Made by a program: the position numbers and the translations under genes. A stretch of 64,000 bases of DNA, taken from NCBI GenBank assembly GCA_963704505.1, contig OY969912.1, forward strand, positions 2,604,001 through 2,668,000. Reading direction: 5' to 3'. The stretch is from VRUE01 sp963704505. GTDB taxonomy: Bacteria > Actinomycetota > Thermoleophilia > Solirubrobacterales > 70-9. The notes under the pieces are model-generated. The model did not search any database and was not told where the DNA came from. It saw nothing but the letters and a program-made list of their open reading frames with translations. The number at the start of each line of letters is the position of its first letter. The stretch's first letter is position 1. Shown here in pieces: positions 1-8,782 of this stretch.

Positions 1-288
1 GAGCCGGGTCAGCTCGGAACGGTGGCCGGCACGCCGGCGATAGCCCTTCTTCGGCTTGTATTTGAAGACTTTGATCTTCGGCCCGCGGAGGTGCTCGGCG
101 ACGGTCGCCTCGACCTTCACCTTCTCCAGCTCCTTGGGCTCGGCGATCACCTCGGTGTCGCGGAACATGACCGGACGCAGGGAGACCTTGTCCCCCTCCT
201 CGGCATCGAGACGATCGACGAGCAGGGCCGTCCCCTTCTCGACTCGATACTGCTTTCCACCGCTCTCTATTACCGCGTAAGTGCTCAT
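1..288 (-). CDS. rplU: 50S ribosomal protein L21 (partial, C-terminus off window)
   Basis: The protein starts MSTYAVIESGGKQYRVEKG, the classic L21 opening, and contains the conserved KIKVFKYKPKKGYRRRAGHR segment that binds 23S rRNA. L21 is a structural protein of the large ribosomal subunit. 96 codons are visible against a usual length of about 103, so only the last few residues are missing beyond position 1. The ATG at 286-288 overlaps the rng stop codon as ATGA, so the two are translationally coupled. rpmA and obgE would be expected next, outside the window. Confidence 0.97.
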   Translation of the reverse strand, partial: MSTYAVIESGGKQYRVEKGTALLVDRLDAEEGDKVSLRPVMFRDTEVIAEPKELEKVKVEATVAEHLRGPKIKVFKYKPKKGYRRRAGHRSELTRL

Positions 289-2126
289 TCGTCCTCGTCG
301 CTCTGGGTTGAGCCCGACCTACCGCGACCGCCTCGGCGGCCACGACGGCTACTGCTTGAGGCGGTCGATTCTAGCTCGCCGTCGCCATCTCCGCCGTTCG
401 CCGAGCCGTTGCCACTCTCGTTGCCGAGCAGAGAGGCCACCGCCGCGGCCCGCGCGACCTCGTCGATTCGCACCAGCTTGCGCTCGCCGACGAACTTCCC
501 ACCGCCGCTGACGCTGACGATGTAGGAGTCGACTCGGGCAACCGCGTCGTCGGCGTTGTACATGTGGGGCTCCTCGATCTTGACCAGCACCTCCTCGCCG
601 ACCTTGAAGGGCAGGGCCCGCGCCTCGATCTGCTCGCGGGAGCCGGCGTCGACCACGTCGAAGGTGTCGATCGGCAGCGCGTCGCCGCCCTCGAAGTGGA
701 ACTGCTTGCCGGTCTCGGCCTCGAGCTCGGCGAGGCCGGAGTCGGCGTCGATCAGGTCGGCGGCGACCTTCGGGTTGACCCGCACCAGGAAGGCCTCCTC
801 GGCTTTGTCGGCTGTCGTTTCGCGCAGTGTGCGAAGGCCTTCCAGCGCCACCGTCTCGGCCGAGAGGACGACGCCGTCGCCCTCGCAGGTAGGACAGGGG
901 ACGGTGAGGATCTCGCGCACCCCGTCGGTGACGTTCTGCCGGGTCATCTCGACCAGGCCGAGCGGCGAGACCTCGACCACGTAGCTCTTCGACTTGTCGG
1001 CGTCGAGGGCTTTGCGCAGCGTTTTCAGGACTTTGTCGCGATTGCGGGCGCGGGCCATGTCGATGAAGTCGATGACGATGATCCCGCCGATGTCGCGCAG
1101 CCGCAGCTGTCGGACCGCCTCGTCGGCGGCCTCGGTGTTGACCCTGGTGATGGTCTCCTCCAGGCCGCCTTTGCCGCGACCGGTGAAGCTGCCGCTGTTG
1201 ACGTCGATCACGGTCAGCGCCTCGGTGTAATCGATGATCAGATAGCCGCCGGAGGGCAGGTCGACCCGCTTGTTCAGGGTCGACTCGATCTCCTTGTCGA
1301 TTTTCCATTTCTCGAAGAGGCGCTGTTTTCCGTCGTAGAGCTCGACCCCGCCGACCAGCTCCGGCGCGGTGCGCTGGAAGAAGCTGGTGACCCGTTCGAA
1401 CTGCTTGTCGGAGTCGATGATCGCGGTCTCGAAGTCGCTGAGGAAGACGTCTCGCAGGACCCTGACCGGAAGGTCGGCCTCCTGGAAGATCAGGTTCGGC
1501 GCCTCGGTCTGCTCGGCGCGCCGCTCGAGCACGTCGCTGAGCTTGTGCAGATAGCCGATCTCCCGCACGAAGTCGGGTTTTTTGGCGCCGTGGGCTGCGG
1601 TGCGAACGATCAGCCCGCCCGGCCCCTTATAGGTGTGGTCGACCATCTTGCGCAGCCGGTCGCGCTCGGATTCACTCAGCCTGCGGCTGACGCCGACGCC
1701 GCTTCCCTGCGGCGCGTAGACCAGGTAGCGGCCGGCGATCGAGACGTTCATCGAGAGCCGCGCGCCCTTCGACTTCAGCGGGTCCTTGACCACCTGGACG
1801 ATGATCTCCTGGCCCGACTTGATCAGCTCGTCGATCCGTTTGCCGCTGCCCCGGCCCCGCTTCGGAGCCTGGGTTCCGTCCGGGAGGACGATCTCGTCGA
1901 CGTGGAGGAAGCCGTTGCGCTCGAGGCCGATGTCGACAAAGGCGGCCTCCATGCCGGGCAGGACGTTGTCGACCTTGCCCTTGTAGATGTTGCCGACGAT
2001 CGAGCGACGGCCGCGGCGCTCTATGTAGAGCTCTGCGACGTCGCGCTTGCCGCCTTTGGCTTTCGACTCGAGGACGGCGACGCGTGTCTCACCACGATCG
2101 GCGGACACCAGAATTGTTTTTTTCAT
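285..2126 (-). CDS. rng: ribonuclease E/G family endoribonuclease
   Basis: 613 aa single-strand endoribonuclease for rRNA maturation and mRNA decay. An S1-like RNA-binding region lies around residues 40-125. The catalytic DNase I-like domain carries the two metal-binding Asp residues, D308 in VIDVNSG and D353 in VIDFIDMA. The zinc-link CPTC motif sits at C411/C414. The tail from about residue 570 is Ser/Gly/Asp-rich and ends in an RG-rich, acidic stretch, probably disordered. It lacks the long N-terminal extension of some actinobacterial RNase E proteins, so it is closer in size to RNase G. It lies between rodA and rplU, a common actinobacterial order, and its stop overlaps the rplU start. 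Confidence 0.95.
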   Translation of the reverse strand: MKKTILVSADRGETRVAVLESKAKGGKRDVAELYIERRGRRSIVGNIYKGKVDNVLPGMEAAFVDIGLERNGFLHVDEIVLPDGTQAPKRGRGSGKRIDELIKSGQEIIVQVVKDPLKSKGARLSMNVSIAGRYLVYAPQGSGVGVSRRLSESERDRLRKMVDHTYKGPGGLIVRTAAHGAKKPDFVREIGYLHKLSDVLERRAEQTEAPNLIFQEADLPVRVLRDVFLSDFETAIIDSDKQFERVTSFFQRTAPELVGGVELYDGKQRLFEKWKIDKEIESTLNKRVDLPSGGYLIIDYTEALTVIDVNSGSFTGRGKGGLEETITRVNTEAADEAVRQLRLRDIGGIIVIDFIDMARARNRDKVLKTLRKALDADKSKSYVVEVSPLGLVEMTRQNVTDGVREILTVPCPTCEGDGVVLSAETVALEGLRTLRETTADKAEEAFLVRVNPKVAADLIDADSGLAELEAETGKQFHFEGGDALPIDTFDVVDAGSREQIEARALPFKVGEEVLVKIEEPHMYNADDAVARVDSYIVSVSGGGKFVGERKLVRIDEVARAAAVASLLGNESGNGSANGGDGDGELESTASSSSRRGRRGGRGRSGSTQSDEDE

Positions 2127-2174
2127 TTCTTGCTCAGTTCAGATAGGTACGCGCCCGCAGCACCGGATCGGTGC

Positions 2175-3374
2175 TCACCAGGCGAACCTGCCCTTCTGAC
2201 TGAGGCGCGCTTGCATGTGCACGCTCTGCAGGACCCCGACCGCGAGAAATGTTGCGAGCACGGAGGAACCCCCGTAGCTCATCAGCGGTAAGGGGATCCC
2301 CGTGATCGGCATGATCCCGAGGTTCATTCCCACATTGACGAAGACCTGGAACAGAAGCATGCCGGCGATTCCGCCGGCCACAAGCATTCCGTATGAGTTC
2401 TTCGAGAGCGTCACGATCCGCAGCGCCCGCCAGATGAGCAGGGCGTAAAGGGATAGGACCAACGCTGCTCCGACGAATCCGTAGCGCTCCCCGATCACCG
2501 CGAAGATGAAGTCGGTGTGCCGCTCCGGAACGAAGTCGAGCCGCGTCTGGGTGGCTCGATCGCCCCGTCCGGTTTTCTCCCCGGAACCGATGGCGATCTT
2601 GGCCTGATTCTGCTGATAGCCCGCGTCGCTCGGATCCGCACTGGCGTGCAGGAACGAGGTCAACCTCTGCTCCTGGTAGCCCTTCAGCAGCGGCGTACCC
2701 ACAGCGGGTGCCACCACGAGGACCAGCGCGATCGTCGCGACGAGGGTTGCGCCGATAGCCGCGAAGTGCGTCCATGGGACGCCCCCCACGTACATCACGG
2801 CGAGGGTGATTGCCACGAACACCAAAGCGGTGCCGAGGTCCGGCTGCAGAAAGACGAGAGCAGCCGGCGCCAGACCGAGGCACAGGTAGCGCACCGTGCG
2901 CTGCCTGGCCGAACCGCGCCTGGCGCCATCGATCACGAACCCGGCAAGCGCTAGCACTAGCAGGAGCTTGCCGAGCTCCGATGGCTGGAAACTGAAGAAA
3001 GGGAGTTCGAACGAGCGTCGTGAGCCTCGCGCCGCGAAGCCGAAAACGAAAACTAGAGAGATGCTCACGCATAGGAAGGTGTAGATGCCGACCCTGAGCT
3101 CCCTGAACCGCGAATAGTCGACGCGGGCCAAGATGTACATGCCGGCAACTCCTAGTAAAGCGTAGATCGTTTGGCGGTTGGAGTAATAGCCGGGGTCTCC
3201 GGGCACGTCGTGACGGGTCGCCTGGGCGAGCACGAAGACGCTGAATGCCGCCAGGCCGACCGCCGCCAGGGCGAGCGAGCCGTCCATGTAGGGGAGGCTG
3301 AGGCGCTCGGCGATCCCCGGCCGCACGGCGAAGGGCTCCGGCCGTGCGCGGCGGGTTCTGGTCGCGTAGCTCAT
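2175..3374 (-). CDS. rodA: RodA/FtsW/SpoVE family peptidoglycan glycosyltransferase
   Basis: 399 aa polytopic SEDS protein that polymerises lipid II glycan strands in the rod (elongation) complex with PBP2. About ten hydrophobic segments are visible, as is the family signature near the C-terminus (GIPLPLMSYGGSSVLA). I chose the ATG at 3372-3374, which overlaps the mrdA stop as ATGA; the frame is open further upstream, but that part is an arginine-rich reading of the mrdA coding sequence. The order mreB-mreC-mreD-mrdA-rodA supports RodA rather than FtsW. SEDS catalytic activity is known for the family, not shown here. Confidence 0.94.
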   Translation of the reverse strand: MSYATRTRRARPEPFAVRPGIAERLSLPYMDGSLALAAVGLAAFSVFVLAQATRHDVPGDPGYYSNRQTIYALLGVAGMYILARVDYSRFRELRVGIYTFLCVSISLVFVFGFAARGSRRSFELPFFSFQPSELGKLLLVLALAGFVIDGARRGSARQRTVRYLCLGLAPAALVFLQPDLGTALVFVAITLAVMYVGGVPWTHFAAIGATLVATIALVLVVAPAVGTPLLKGYQEQRLTSFLHASADPSDAGYQQNQAKIAIGSGEKTGRGDRATQTRLDFVPERHTDFIFAVIGERYGFVGAALVLSLYALLIWRALRIVTLSKNSYGMLVAGGIAGMLLFQVFVNVGMNLGIMPITGIPLPLMSYGGSSVLATFLAVGVLQSVHMQARLSQKGRFAW

Positions 3375-5290
3375 TCGATCGCTTCCCCTGCGACTTCGCC
3401 TTCTTCGCCTTCGGCTTCTTCGCCTTTGCCTTCGCCTTCTTCGCCTTCGGCTTTGATCTTGTTGGCGAAATACGCTTCCAGGATCGTGTGGGCCGCCGGC
3501 GCCGCCGATTCGGCTCCGAATCCGCCTTCCTCCATGGTCACGACGGTGACGATCTTCGGATCCGGGTAAGGCGCAAGGACTGCGTACCAAGACTGTTCGT
3601 TGTAGCCCACCCGTTCGGCGGTTCCCGTCTTGCCGGCGACTTCGACCGGGAACCCTCCGAACACCTCGTAGGAGGTCCCGCCCGGCGCCTGCGCCGCCTC
3701 ATGTAGCCCTTCGAGAATTGCCGACCGGTATTCGGGATCGATATGAATATGACGCTGCGGGCCCGGATCGAATTCCTTGATCACCCGGCCGGCGGAGTCG
3801 TCGATTTCCTTGCCGACGTGCGGCGTGACGATCGTGCCGCCGTTGCCGAGGGCCGCGTAGGCGATCGCCATCTGCAGCGGGTTCGTCTGCAGGTCCCCCT
3901 GCCCGGTGGCGAGCTGGATGTTGTCCCCCGCTGACCACGGCCGGCCTTCGGCTTCGCCTTCCGCCGCCAGTTTGTTGCGCCACTGCTGGGTCGGGAGCAG
4001 GCCCTTTGCGGCTCCCGGCAGGTCGATGTGCGGGTCACGCCCGATGCCCAGGTTGTGCGCCCATTGCTGCAGGTAGCCCTTGTCCCACATCCGATATCCG
4101 AGCGTGTAGAAGTAGACGTCGGAGGAGACCTGGAGGGCCGAGACCAGGCTGACAGCGCCGTTGGCCGCTTCGCCGGCGTTATGGAAGGTCTCCCCGCCGA
4201 CGGTGAACGAGCCGGGGTCTTCGATCGTTTCCGAGACCGTCGATTCGCCGTTTTCCAGAGACGCGAGCGCGGTGATGATCTTGAAGATCGACCCTGTCGG
4301 ATAGAGGCCGGCAATCGCCCGGTCGGCGAGCGGCGCCGCGATCGGGTCACGGTAGAGCTGGTTGACCTGGGCCTGGGTCATCGGTTCGTTCAAAACGGTC
4401 GGGTCGTAGGTCGGGAACGAGCCGAGGCCGAGGATTTCGCCGTTGTGGATGTCCATCGTGACGTAGGCGCCGCGCAGCCCGCGGGCGGCGAGCGCCCCGT
4501 CTCCCGCCGCCTGAACGGCCGGATCGAGGGTCAGCACGAGGTTGTCGCCGGGGACCGGCCGTTGCGAGATCAGCTTGCCGCCCTGGGTCGGCTGGCCGAA
4601 GGCGTCGACCTGGATCCTGGTCACGCCCGGCTTGCCCCTGAGATATTTGTCGTAGGTGTCCTCGACCCCTTCCTGGCCGATTTCGTCGCCCGGCTCGAGC
4701 CCTTTCCAGCGCGCTTCTTTCAGCTGTTCTTCGGACACCTCGCCGGTATAGCCGACGACATGCGCAGCCTCCGCCCCGTCCGGGTAGCGGCGAACGAAGA
4801 CCCGCTCCACGTCGACCCCGGGAAAGCGGCCCTTGTTCTCTTCGAGGTAGTAGACGACGTATTTGCCGACGTCGGTGCGCAGGGTCACCGGCGCCCCCGG
4901 CGCCTTCTTCAGCTCTTCGTGGAGGATCGCCCGGACCTGCTTGAGCGAGGTGTGGGTGAGGGCGCCCAGCCGAGCGAGCTCTTCGCGTTTTTCCACCGGG
5001 TCTTCGGGCAGCTTCTGCGTGCTGACCTGGAGCGCCAGGCTGGTGCGGTTGCCGACCAGGACATTGCCGTCGCGGTCGAGGATCTCCCCGCGCGGGGCAC
5101 TGACCCGGAATTCCCTCGTGCGGTTGTTGTTCGCTTCGGCGAGGTACTGATCGCCGTTGAGGACCTGCAGGAACCAGAGTCGGAAGAAGAGGATCGCGAA
5201 GAGGACAAGGGCCACGCCGCCGAAGATCCCCAGGCGCAGGGCCATGCCGCGGTTGACCTCGGGGCCGCGCTCGCCGGATCGCAGATACAT
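3371..5290 (-). CDS. mrdA: penicillin-binding protein 2, elongation transpeptidase
   Basis: 639 aa class B PBP that cross-links peptidoglycan during elongation. One N-terminal membrane anchor lies at residues ~20-44, followed by the PBP dimer domain and the transpeptidase domain. The active-site motifs are intact: SIFK (S334-K337), SSD at 389-391 as the SxN-type motif, and KTG at 554-556. The last ~30 residues are a low-complexity Glu/Gly repeat. It starts 3 nt after mreD and overlaps rodA, so it is part of the shape operon. Confidence 0.95.
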   Translation of the reverse strand: MYLRSGERGPEVNRGMALRLGIFGGVALVLFAILFFRLWFLQVLNGDQYLAEANNNRTREFRVSAPRGEILDRDGNVLVGNRTSLALQVSTQKLPEDPVEKREELARLGALTHTSLKQVRAILHEELKKAPGAPVTLRTDVGKYVVYYLEENKGRFPGVDVERVFVRRYPDGAEAAHVVGYTGEVSEEQLKEARWKGLEPGDEIGQEGVEDTYDKYLRGKPGVTRIQVDAFGQPTQGGKLISQRPVPGDNLVLTLDPAVQAAGDGALAARGLRGAYVTMDIHNGEILGLGSFPTYDPTVLNEPMTQAQVNQLYRDPIAAPLADRAIAGLYPTGSIFKIITALASLENGESTVSETIEDPGSFTVGGETFHNAGEAANGAVSLVSALQVSSDVYFYTLGYRMWDKGYLQQWAHNLGIGRDPHIDLPGAAKGLLPTQQWRNKLAAEGEAEGRPWSAGDNIQLATGQGDLQTNPLQMAIAYAALGNGGTIVTPHVGKEIDDSAGRVIKEFDPGPQRHIHIDPEYRSAILEGLHEAAQAPGGTSYEVFGGFPVEVAGKTGTAERVGYNEQSWYAVLAPYPDPKIVTVVTMEEGGFGAESAAPAAHTILEAYFANKIKAEGEEGEGKGEEAEGEEGEVAGEAIE

Positions 5291-5293
5291 CGC

Positions 5294-5842
5294 CTAGACC
5301 CCCAGGACGTTCGGCTCTTTGCGCCGTTCCACTCTGGCCTCGTCGACCAGGGCCGGCCGCAGGACCCGGCGCATGCCGAGGTAGATCGGCCAGCCGAGGA
5401 AGAAGGCGTAGACGGATTTGAGCACCATGTCGCGGACCACGAGCAGGCTGACCGGCGAGTCGATGCCGAGCATCACCTGCACTGCGCCGAAGCCGAGCTC
5501 GGCGAAGAGCGTGCCCGCCATACACATCAGCGGCGGCACCAGGGCACTGTGGATGTCGAAGCGTTCGCGGAAGAGGCCGGCGAGATAACCGGTCGTCAAC
5601 AGGACCAGCGATGTCGCCCCCAGCGCCGAGACGAGCAGGCAATCGACGAGGAACCCGATCGTGAACCCGGCGACGGCACCGCTCATGCTGCCGCCGAGCA
5701 GCCCGAAGGCGACGACCACCGAGGGCAGCACGTCGGGGCTGGTGTGGAAGAGCGCGACCCGCGAGAAAAACGAGAGCTGGAGCAGGACGGCGACGATCAC
5801 GATCAGCGCCAGTCGGATGAGGATCCTCGGCGTGACGATCAT
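5294..5842 (-). CDS. mreD: rod shape-determining protein MreD
   Basis: 182 aa integral membrane protein with five or six hydrophobic segments and a short charged C-terminus. MreD links MreB filaments and MreC to the wall synthases in the elongasome. Sequence conservation in this family is low; the call rests on size, topology and its place between mreC and mrdA. The ATG overlaps the mreC stop by 4 nt (ATGA), which indicates coupled translation. Confidence 0.88.
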   Translation of the reverse strand: MIVTPRILIRLALIVIVAVLLQLSFFSRVALFHTSPDVLPSVVVAFGLLGGSMSGAVAGFTIGFLVDCLLVSALGATSLVLLTTGYLAGLFRERFDIHSALVPPLMCMAGTLFAELGFGAVQVMLGIDSPVSLLVVRDMVLKSVYAFFLGWPIYLGMRRVLRPALVDEARVERRKEPNVLGV

Positions 5843-6687
5843 CGGCGGTCGCCCCCGGTCAGGACCTGGACCACTTCGACATTGGCGAGGTCGGCGAACG
5901 GCTTCAGCCGCACCTGCTGGCTGGCCTCCTGTTCGTCGAGCGAGGCCTTGGTCACTTCGCCGATCGGCAGGTCGGGCGGGAACAGCGAGGCGAGACCCTG
6001 GGCGTGCCAGCCCGAGGTGACCACCGTCTGGCCGCGATGGAGGCCCTTGCTCGTGTCGAGGAAGTCGAGGATCAGGTCTTCGGGGTCGCCGATGTCGGGC
6101 CGCATCACGCCCTGGGCGCCGCCCGGGACGATCTTGGCCGAGATCGCGCTCGCGTTGTCGGTGATCAGCGTCACCTGCGCGGAGCCGCCCTCGACCGAGG
6201 AGACGCGGCCGACGAGACCGTCGCCGTTCAGCACCGGGTCATCGACGCTGACGCCGTCGTCCTTGCCGACATCGATCGCGATCTTCGAGTTCCAGATCGT
6301 CGGCGAGCGGGCGATCACGGTCCCGGCGACCTGGTTGAGATTCGAGTAGGCAAGCGGGCCGCCGTCGAGGCCGACGATCTTGCGCAGCTGCGCATTCTCC
6401 TGGAGAGCGGCCTGGCCGGCGACCGCCTGTTTGCGGGCCTCGACCAGCTCGGTCTTGAGCTGGCTGTTTTCGCCGCGCGCGTCGAAGGTCTTGTCGAACC
6501 AGTCGACCAGGTCCCGGGCGGGCTTCAGGGCCCTGTCCGCGACGCCCTGGAGCGGGCTGAAGATCGTGCTCACGCCGCGCTGCAGGCCGCCCGAGCCCTG
6601 CCCATAGGTGATCGTCAACAGCAAGAAGGAGCTGATGATCAGTAATGCGAGTACCGCCCTGCGACGGCGTACTTGCTTTCGATACAC
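5839..6687 (-). CDS. mreC: rod shape-determining protein MreC
   Basis: 282 aa. An Arg-rich cytoplasmic start is followed by one membrane segment (residues ~12-30), a coiled-coil (roughly 65-105) and the extracellular beta-sandwich domain typical of MreC, ending around the motif VVTSGWHAQGLASLFPPDLPIG. MreC is the periplasmic scaffold that bridges PBP2/RodA to MreB. The start codon is GTG. It lies 39 nt downstream of mreB and overlaps mreD. Confidence 0.93.
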   Translation of the reverse strand: MYRKQVRRRRAVLALLIISSFLLLTITYGQGSGGLQRGVSTIFSPLQGVADRALKPARDLVDWFDKTFDARGENSQLKTELVEARKQAVAGQAALQENAQLRKIVGLDGGPLAYSNLNQVAGTVIARSPTIWNSKIAIDVGKDDGVSVDDPVLNGDGLVGRVSSVEGGSAQVTLITDNASAISAKIVPGGAQGVMRPDIGDPEDLILDFLDTSKGLHRGQTVVTSGWHAQGLASLFPPDLPIGEVTKASLDEQEASQQVRLKPFADLANVEVVQVLTGGDRR

Positions 6688-6726
6688 GTTCGCTGCCTAA
6701 GTCTCGGGTGCGGGGATGAACAGCGG

Positions 6727-7773
6727 CTAAGCGTGCCGCGGCCCGGAGTTCGCCTTGTTCGCGCGATGGATCGCCTCGAACTCCTCGAGCGAGATGCCGG
6801 ACCCGACCGCCACGCAGGTCAGCGGTGACTCTGCCAGCTGACAGGGCATTTGGCACTCATCTCGGAGGCGTTGCTCAAGTCCTTGCAACAGAGCGCCGCC
6901 TCCGGCAAGGGTAACGCCCCGGTCCATGATGTCCCCGGCGAGCTCCGGCGGGGTCCGGTCGAGGGTGTCCTTGACGGCGTCGATGATGTGGCCGACGGTC
7001 TCGTCGAGGGCCTTGCGGATCTCCTCCGAGTCGACCGTGATCGTCTTCGGAAGCCCGGAGACGAGGTCGCGGCCACGGATCTCGACCTCGACCAGCTCGG
7101 GCAGTGGCGAGGCGGAACCGGCCTCGCACTTGATCTCCTCCGCCGTCTGCGTTCCGATCGCGAGTTTGTGGCGGTGTTTGCAGTGGCTGACGATCGCGTC
7201 GTCGAGCTCGTCGCCGCCGATCCTGATCGACTCCGAGACGACGATCCCGCCGAGGCTGATCACCGCGACCTCCGTGGTCCCGCCGCCGATGTCGACGATC
7301 AGCGAGCCGGTCGGCTCCGCGACCGGCAGCCCGGCCCCGATCGCGGCGGCCATCGGCTCCTCGATCAGGTACGCCTTACGGGCGCCGGCCGAGAGGCAGG
7401 CCTCCTCGACCGCGCGCTTCTCGACGCCGGTGACGCCGGAGGGGACACAGACGACCACCCGGGGGTGGGCGAAGCGGTTCGAGTGCACCTGTTTGATGAA
7501 GTGGCGCAGCATCTGTTCGGTGACGTCGAAGTCGGCGATCACACCGTCCTTGAGGGGTCGGATCGCGGTGATGTTGCCCGGCGTTCGGCCGAGCATCTGC
7601 TTCGCTTCGGCGCCGACGGCGTGGACCTGGCCGCTGGTCGAGTCGATCGCGACTACCGAGGGCTCGGAGAGGACGATGCCGCGCCCGCGGACGTAGACGA
7701 GCGTGTTCGCCGTGCCCAGGTCGACCGCCATGTCGCGGCCGCCCAGCCCTCTGATCGCGCTGATCAGACCCAT
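6727..7773 (-). CDS. mreB: actin-like cell shape protein MreB
   Basis: 348 aa actin homologue whose filaments orient lateral wall synthesis. The phosphate-1 motif MAVDLGTANTLVYV is at the N-terminus, the phosphate-2 motif VDIGGGTTEVAVISLGGIV is central, and the adenosine motif LAGGGALL is near the C-terminus. Length matches the family. With mreC, mreD, mrdA and rodA it forms a complete elongasome operon, so the organism is predicted to be rod-shaped or to have rod-like growth phases. A GC-rich hairpin lies just upstream (7824-7840), so mreB may start its own transcript in the 56-nt gap after maf. Confidence 0.97.
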   Translation of the reverse strand: MGLISAIRGLGGRDMAVDLGTANTLVYVRGRGIVLSEPSVVAIDSTSGQVHAVGAEAKQMLGRTPGNITAIRPLKDGVIADFDVTEQMLRHFIKQVHSNRFAHPRVVVCVPSGVTGVEKRAVEEACLSAGARKAYLIEEPMAAAIGAGLPVAEPTGSLIVDIGGGTTEVAVISLGGIVVSESIRIGGDELDDAIVSHCKHRHKLAIGTQTAEEIKCEAGSASPLPELVEVEIRGRDLVSGLPKTITVDSEEIRKALDETVGHIIDAVKDTLDRTPPELAGDIMDRGVTLAGGGALLQGLEQRLRDECQMPCQLAESPLTCVAVGSGISLEEFEAIHRANKANSGPRHA

Positions 7774-7823
7774 GTTCGCCTGAGGATTACCAGGCGAGGA
7801 TCATCGCAAACAGCGCAAATTTC

Positions 7824-7840
7824 CCCCGCTCAGCGCGGGG
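7824..7840 (-). terminator. GC hairpin at the end of maf
   Basis: CCCCGC-GCTGA-GCGGGG on the minus strand spans the maf stop codon and is followed by GGAAATTTG, not a U-run. It could be a weak terminator or attenuator between ndk-maf and the mreB operon. Only the inverted repeat is seen; the function is inferred. Confidence 0.35.
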
Positions 7841-8378
7841 TAAGCAATTCCGGTGCCAGATCGGCGAGCAGGCCGACCGGCAGGCCGACGACGTTGGAGA
7901 CGCTTCCCTCGAGCCGCTCGACCAGGCTCGAGCCCAGGGTCTGGATCGCGTAGCCGCCGGAACGGCCGCGCCACTCGCCGAAGGCGACGTAGCGCTCGCG
8001 GGTCGCCTCGTCGAGCTCCTTGAAGACCACTGTGCTGCGCTCGAGGCCGCTGCTCTCCTCCCCATCGCGGACGACGACGAGGCCGCTCAGCACCTCGTGG
8101 GCGCGACCGGACATCCGCTCCAGGTAGTTGCGCGCCTCGTCTTCGTCGGCGGGCTTGCCCAGCGCCCGGCCGTCGAGCGAGACATCGGTGTCACAGGCGA
8201 TCACGATCCCCGGGCGCTCGACCGCGCGCGCCTTGCGGCGGGCGTTCTCGACGACCTCGACCGCGGGGTCGCCGCCGCTGAGCTCGTCAACGCCGGGGAC
8301 GACCACCTCGAACTCCAACCCCAGCTTCTCGAGGATCTCCCTGCGTTGCGGGGAGCCCGATGCCAGGGTGAGGCTCAG
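7830..8378 (-). CDS. maf: Maf-family nucleotide pyrophosphatase (CTG start)
   Basis: 182 aa house-cleaning pyrophosphatase acting on non-canonical or modified NTPs. The family N-terminal signature LASGSPQRREIL is encoded only if translation begins at the CTG at 8376-8378; no ATG, GTG or TTG lies in frame between there and the upstream stop. The first standard start (TTG at 8316-8318) would delete the nucleotide-binding loop. The CTG overlaps the ndk stop as CTGA, exactly like the ATGA couplings elsewhere in the region. The acidic motif VIACDTDVSLDG and the QTLGSSLVERLEGSVSNVVGLP tail are conserved. Function is certain at family level; the start codon is an inference from homology and geometry. 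Confidence 0.88.
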   Translation of the reverse strand: MSLTLASGSPQRREILEKLGLEFEVVVPGVDELSGGDPAVEVVENARRKARAVERPGIVIACDTDVSLDGRALGKPADEDEARNYLERMSGRAHEVLSGLVVVRDGEESSGLERSTVVFKELDEATRERYVAFGEWRGRSGGYAIQTLGSSLVERLEGSVSNVVGLPVGLLADLAPELLTPR

Positions 8379-8782
8379 ACCAGCTCTGGGAACCAGATCC
8401 CGATCTCGCGCTCGGCCGACTCGTCGGAGTCGGAGCCGTGGACCATGTTGAAGGTGACCTCGAGGGCGTAGTCGCCGCGGATCGAGCCGGGCGCGGCCTC
8501 GACCGGGTTAGTCGCGCCGATCAGCTGGCGTGCGGCGGGAACCGCCTCCTCGCCCTCGAGCACCGCGGCGACCAGCGGCCCCCCGGTGATGAAGGAGACC
8601 AGCTCGCCGAAGAAGGGCTTCTCGCTGTGCTCGGCGTAGTGCTCATTGGCGAGCGCCTCATCCGCCTGCATCTTCTTGAGGGCGGCGATTCGCAGGCCCT
8701 TGCGCTCGAAGCGGGCCAGCACCTCCCCGGTGAGGGCGCGTTCGAAGGCGTCAGGCTTGACGAGGATCAGGGTCCGGCTCAC
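8375..8782 (-). CDS. ndk: nucleoside diphosphate kinase
   Basis: 135 aa enzyme that transfers the gamma-phosphate between nucleoside di- and triphosphates. The active-site loop NMVHGSD carries the phospho-accepting H115, and the protein starts with the typical RTLILVKPDAF. I chose the GTG at 8780-8782, preceded by a GGAG about 9 nt upstream; it overlaps the end of the zinc-ribbon gene by about 30 nt. The C-terminus overlaps maf. Length matches the usual 135-150 aa. Confidence 0.97.
   Translation of the reverse strand: MSRTLILVKPDAFERALTGEVLARFERKGLRIAALKKMQADEALANEHYAEHSEKPFFGELVSFITGGPLVAAVLEGEEAVPAARQLIGATNPVEAAPGSIRGDYALEVTFNMVHGSDSDESAEREIGIWFPELV

Noticed and set aside
4028..6349. Long plus-strand frame opposite mrdA/mreD/mreC
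   Set aside because: Antisense reading of well-recognised shape genes; no family signature.
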